Of a DNA stretch of 64,000 bases, positions 61,031 to 64,000 are shown in pieces. The notes under the pieces were generated by a model. It ran no database searches. It had not been told where the DNA came from and was given only the letters and a program-made list of their open reading frames with translations. The stretch's first letter is position 1; each line of letters begins with the position of its first letter. This DNA comes from Furfurilactobacillus entadae (GTDB lineage Bacteria; Bacillota; Bacilli; Lactobacillales; Lactobacillaceae): positions 62,001 through 126,000 of the forward strand of contig NZ_BQXN01000004.1 of NCBI RefSeq assembly GCF_045862745.1, given 5' to 3'. A program made the position numbers and the translations under genes.

Positions 61031-61568
61031 CGATATTGAAAAAACGTTGTACAGTGCGGAAGAAATCAAAGAAGCAGCCCACCGGTTGGGAATGCAACTA
61101 ACCGAGGACTATCGGGATAAAAAGCCGATCATGGTGTCCGTGTTAAAGGGTGCCATTTTATGGACGGTGGATGTCATGCGTGAAATGGACATCATGGCAG
61201 AGATGGACTTTGTTGATGTTTCAAGTTATCACGGTGGGGTTGCTTCTGCCGGTGAAATTGAGCTGATCCATGATCTAAGCGTTGATGTGACAGATCGAAA
61301 TATCATCATCATGGAAGACATTATCGACACGGGCCGGACCCTACAATACTTGATCGACCTGTTAAAGAAGCGACACGCAAAGGACATCAAAGTCTGCACG
61401 CTGCTTGATAAACCAGAAGGCCGGGTTGTCCCTGCTAAGGCGGATTACGTTGGTTTCCAACTCCCAAAGGAATTTGTGGTGGGCTATGGGCTTGATTACA
61501 AGGAGTTTTATCGAAACCTTCCGTATGTTGGGGTGTTAAAACCGTCCGTTTACGAAGAGGACAAGTAG
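61023..61568 (+). CDS. hpt: Hypoxanthine phosphoribosyltransferase
   Basis: Hpt (181 residues) salvages hypoxanthine and guanine with PRPP. The PRPP motif IIIMEDIIDTGRTL is at about residues 95-108, and SVLKGAILW near residue 39 is also typical. It starts in the end of tilS behind AAGGAGTAG, so it is translationally coupled. In Bacillus, HprT and TilS control ftsH expression together, and the same gene order is seen here. Confidence 0.97.
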   Translation: MDNDIEKTLYSAEEIKEAAHRLGMQLTEDYRDKKPIMVSVLKGAILWTVDVMREMDIMAEMDFVDVSSYHGGVASAGEIELIHDLSVDVTDRNIIIMEDIIDTGRTLQYLIDLLKKRHAKDIKVCTLLDKPEGRVVPAKADYVGFQLPKEFVVGYGLDYKEFYRNLPYVGVLKPSVYEEDK

Positions 61569-61610
61569 GCAGTCACGGCCTGAGCAATCAGAAAATTGGT
61601 GCGTTACTGT

Positions 61611-61632
61611 AACGGGTTTCACGCCCGTTTTA
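61611..61632 (+). terminator. Probable terminator after hpt
   Basis: AACGGG (61611-61616) pairs with CCCGTT (61624-61629), followed by a short T-run. Six-base stem only. Confidence 0.6.
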
Positions 61633-61672
61633 CTGGGCGATTGAAAAAATCCGTTGTGGGCGTCATTTTTGT

Positions 61673-61702
61673 TTGGTCAAGATAGGTCAATTGTGCTATT
61701 AT
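61673..61702 (+). promoter_or_regulatory. ftsH promoter with CtsR-type box
   Basis: TTGGTC (61673-61678), an 18-base spacer ending TGC, TATTAT (61697-61702). The -35 is embedded in a direct repeat GGTCAA-GATA-GGTCAA (61675-61680 and 61685-61690), which fits the CtsR heptad pattern (A/G)GTCAAA-3-(A/G)GTCAAA apart from the last base of each heptad. CtsR control of ftsH has been reported for Lactobacillus plantarum. Two hairpins (GGGG/CCCC, about 61714-61729; ATCCC/GGGAT) lie in the leader. Confidence 0.75.
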
Positions 61703-61784
61703 ATGATTCATTAGCAGGGGGTAACCCCGCTTTATCCCGTTTTAATGGGATGAAGAAATGAAATACACTGTCAGGAGGCACTGT

Positions 61785-63899
61785 ATGAACACACGCCGTA
61801 ACGGGCCGGTTCGTAACAGTTTGTTCTGGATCGTGATCTTTTTGTCATTTATGGGAATCTTGTATTTCTTCTTTGGCAATAACACGGGCTCACAGACCCA
61901 AAACATTCGCTCGAGCGAATTTGTCCAGGAATTAAATCAAAACAAGGTCAAGAGCTTCCAGGTTCAGCCATCCGGTGGGGTCTATAAGATCACCGGGGAC
62001 TACCGGACTGCTCAAAAGGCCTCCAGTACAGGAAATTCTTCACTAGGACTAGGCGGAAGCCAATCCACAAAGGTGAAGAGTTTTACCACTTCTGTTCTGG
62101 AAAATGATGCCAGCGTGAAGCAAATCACTGACGCAGCTAGCAAGCACAGCGTCAAGATGGACACAAAGGCAGAAGAATCAAGTGGCTTCTGGATCAACTT
62201 AATTAGTTTGATCCTGCCAGTTGTTCTAATCATCTTCTTCTTCTACATGATGATGGGCCAAGCTGGTCAAGGTGGCGGCGGTCGTGGCGGTGTCACGAGC
62301 TTTGGGAAATCTAAAGCAAAGCCTGCAGATCCTAAGACCAACACCGTTCGTTTTAGCGACGTGGCCGGTGAAGAAGAAGAAAAGCAGGAACTGGTTGAAG
62401 TTGTTGAATTCTTAAAGGATCCGCAGAAGTTCACGACGCTGGGCGCACACATTCCAGCCGGTGTTCTGCTCGAGGGCCCGCCAGGTACTGGTAAGACATT
62501 ACTTGCCAAGGCAGTTGCTGGTGAAGCTGGCGTACCATTCTTCTCCATGTCTGGGTCTGATTTCGTCGAAATGTTCGTCGGGGTTGGGGCTAGCCGGGTT
62601 CGTGACTTGTTCGATCAAGCCAAGAAGAGTGCACCATCAATTATCTTCATTGATGAAATTGATGCCGTTGGTCGTCAACGTGGCACTGGCATGGGTGGTG
62701 GTCACGATGAACGTGAACAAACACTGAACCAGTTGCTGGTTGAAATGGATGGATTTACTGGAAACGAAGGGGTCATCGTGATGGCCGCAACTAACCGGTC
62801 TGATGTCCTTGACCCAGCCCTGTTACGTCCAGGCCGGTTTGACCGGAAGATCCTTGTGGGTCGTCCTGACGTTAAGGGCCGTGAAGCAATTTTGAAGGTT
62901 CATGCAGAAGGCAAGCCATTGGCTGCCAGTGTTGACCTTAAGGAAATTGCCAAGCAAACACCTGGGTTTGTGGGTGCTGATTTAGCGAACCTGTTGAATG
63001 AAGCCGCATTATTAGCTGCTCGTCGTGGGAAGACGCAAATTGACGCTGCCGACTTAGATGAAGCGGAAGACCGGGTTATTGCCGGGCCTGCCAAGCATGA
63101 TCGGGTTATTTCTGATCATGAACGGCAAACCGTGGCGTACCATGAAGCTGGGCATACCATCGTTGGGCTTGTGCTTAACGACGCCCGGGTGGTCCACAAA
63201 GTAACCATTGTGCCTCGTGGTCGTGCCGGCGGTTACGCCATCATGTTGCCACGTGAAGACCAGATGCTGATGAGTAAGAAGGATGCGAAGGAACAGATTG
63301 CCGGGTTAATGGGTGGTCGTGCTGCTGAACAGATCATCTTTGATTCAGAATCATCTGGTGCTTCAAATGACTTTGAACAGGCAACACAAATTGCCCGTTC
63401 AATGGTGACGCAGTACGGGATGAGTGACAAACTGGGCATGGTTTCACTGGAAAGTGATGGCCAACCATTCTTGGGTGCTCAGTATGGCCAACAACCACCA
63501 TACTCACAAGAAACAGCTGCTTTGATTGATGAAGAAGTTCGTCGTTTAACTGCTGAAGGTTACACAGACGCACAAAACATTATTCAAAGTCACCGTGAAC
63601 AACACAAGTTGATTGCGGAAGCCCTCTTGAAGTACGAAACGTTGGATGAAAAGCAGATCTTAAGTTTATTCAAGACTGGAAAGATGCCTGAAAGTGCAGC
63701 TCCTGAAGCTGACCCACAGGCAGCAACCTTTGAACAAGCGAAGAGTGCTTTGGAACAACGTGAAGCACAGCGGGCTGCTGAACATGAACCAGCAACATCT
63801 GCGGCAAGTCAGACAAGCGCTGACACAACGAGCCAAGCAACTAGCGCTGCTAGTTCGGCGAGTGAAGCAGCAGATTCAACTGATTCACATCAAGATTAG
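61785..63899 (+). CDS. ftsH: ATP-dependent zinc metalloprotease FtsH
   Basis: FtsH (704 residues) degrades membrane and short-lived cytoplasmic proteins. Two membrane helices (about 12-30 and 127-147) flank an extracytoplasmic domain; the AAA domain has Walker A GPPGTGKT at 231-238, and the zinc motif HEAGH is at 453-457. The C-terminal tail after about residue 640 is rich in Ala/Ser/Thr/Gln and longer than in Bacillus. ATG 61785 is chosen because AGGAGG lies just upstream; the frame opens 9 codons earlier. CtsR-like box upstream suggests heat control. Confidence 0.97.
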   Translation: MNTRRNGPVRNSLFWIVIFLSFMGILYFFFGNNTGSQTQNIRSSEFVQELNQNKVKSFQVQPSGGVYKITGDYRTAQKASSTGNSSLGLGGSQSTKVKSFTTSVLENDASVKQITDAASKHSVKMDTKAEESSGFWINLISLILPVVLIIFFFYMMMGQAGQGGGGRGGVTSFGKSKAKPADPKTNTVRFSDVAGEEEEKQELVEVVEFLKDPQKFTTLGAHIPAGVLLEGPPGTGKTLLAKAVAGEAGVPFFSMSGSDFVEMFVGVGASRVRDLFDQAKKSAPSIIFIDEIDAVGRQRGTGMGGGHDEREQTLNQLLVEMDGFTGNEGVIVMAATNRSDVLDPALLRPGRFDRKILVGRPDVKGREAILKVHAEGKPLAASVDLKEIAKQTPGFVGADLANLLNEAALLAARRGKTQIDAADLDEAEDRVIAGPAKHDRVISDHERQTVAYHEAGHTIVGLVLNDARVVHKVTIVPRGRAGGYAIMLPREDQMLMSKKDAKEQIAGLMGGRAAEQIIFDSESSGASNDFEQATQIARSMVTQYGMSDKLGMVSLESDGQPFLGAQYGQQPPYSQETAALIDEEVRRLTAEGYTDAQNIIQSHREQHKLIAEALLKYETLDEKQILSLFKTGKMPESAAPEADPQAATFEQAKSALEQREAQRAAEHEPATSAASQTSADTTSQATSAASSASEAADSTDSHQD

Positions 63900-63907
63900 T
63901 CTTTACG

Positions 63908-63947
63908 AAACACACCGTTGGCGGTTACGTCGAAACGGTGTGTTTTT
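63908..63947 (+). terminator. Terminator after ftsH
   Basis: AAACACACCGTT (63908-63919) pairs with AACGGTGTGTTT (63934-63945), followed by more T residues. A second terminator-like stem, AACGTTAGC/GCTAACGTT plus T-run, follows at 63964-63989. Confidence 0.92.
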
Positions 63948-63963
63948 CTTTACATGATGACGC

Positions 63964-63989
63964 AAACGTTAGCTTTGGCTAACGTTTTT
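63964..63989 (+). terminator. Second terminator downstream of ftsH
   Basis: AACGTTAGC (63965-63973) pairs perfectly with GCTAACGTT (63978-63986), followed by TTT. It may be the terminator of ftsH read-through or of an opposing gene beyond the window. Confidence 0.75.
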
Positions 63990-64000
63990 CCGGTAAATGC

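Noticed and set aside
1..64000. tRNA, rRNA, insertion sequences, prophage genes or integrase sites
   Set aside because: None recognised on either strand; no transposase, integrase or tRNA cloverleaf seen. Weak matches by eye cannot be excluded without a tool.

Overview
The window is chromosomal DNA from a low-to-mid GC Gram-positive bacterium of the lactic acid bacteria, most likely a member of the Lactobacillaceae. The evidence is the housekeeping gene order (purR-glmU-prs; rpoE-pyrG-murA-rpmE2; murF-cshA-acpS-alr-mazEF; ldh; pth-mfd-flippase-rqcP-divIC-yabR-tilS-hpt-ftsH), an NAD-dependent L-lactate dehydrogenase, strong AGGAGG-type ribosome binding sites, frequent TTG/GTG starts, and two large WxL/DUF916 cell-surface loci. 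The species cannot be fixed from the sequence alone. No rRNA, tRNA, insertion sequence, prophage or CRISPR array was seen.

Layout. 1-1.9 kb: end of a zinc/manganese ABC importer operon, followed by a very long hairpin whose right half is tandemly repeated. 2.3-6.1 kb: purR, glmU, prs and a small membrane protein. 6.2-13.2 kb: a MarR-type regulator and the first WxL surface cluster (five WxL proteins, one frameshifted, and two WxL-interacting DUF916/DUF3324 proteins). 13.2-14.6 kb: a convergent Mga-type regulator. 14.6-15.3 kb: a gene-free stretch with a candidate structured RNA. 15.3-22.0 kb: a small unknown protein, then an AraC-controlled sugar module (GPH symporter, esterase, GH65 phosphorylase) with a cre site, ending in a second MarR-type gene. 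22.1-23.1 kb: a usp/DUF308 stress operon. 23.9-29.7 kb: the second WxL cluster (frameshifted WxL, DUF916 protein, small LPxTG protein, two paralogous large WxL proteins). 29.8-32.5 kb: a third MarR-type gene behind an elaborate leader, and a second Mga-type regulator. 32.6-64 kb: core genes, most with clear promoters and terminators.

How it works together. Each WxL locus encodes secreted WxL proteins that should bind peptidoglycan, plus membrane-anchored DUF916/DUF3324 partners; the second also has a small LPxTG protein. This is the cell-surface complex (csc) layout known from lactobacilli and enterococci. Both loci are bordered by MarR-like and Mga-like regulator genes, which suggests dedicated switching, although no direct control is shown by the sequence. 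The sugar module between them carries a cre-like site and an AraC regulator, which fits carbon-source control. The core genes serve nucleotide synthesis (purR, prs, pyrG, hpt), wall synthesis (glmU, murA, murF, alr, flippase), RNA and ribosome upkeep (cshA, pth, rqcP, tilS, yabR, rpmE2), DNA repair (mfd) and proteolysis (ftsH).

Three genes (two WxL, one MFS transporter) are each broken by a single-base indel. They may be real pseudogenes, switchable genes or sequencing errors; this needs raw-read checking. The observations I rate highest are the candidate structured RNA at about 14.98-15.2 kb, the tandem-attenuator leader at about 30.25-30.5 kb on the minus strand, the twin WxL loci with their regulators, a family of two giant hairpin elements, and a MurA in which the catalytic cysteine is replaced by aspartate.
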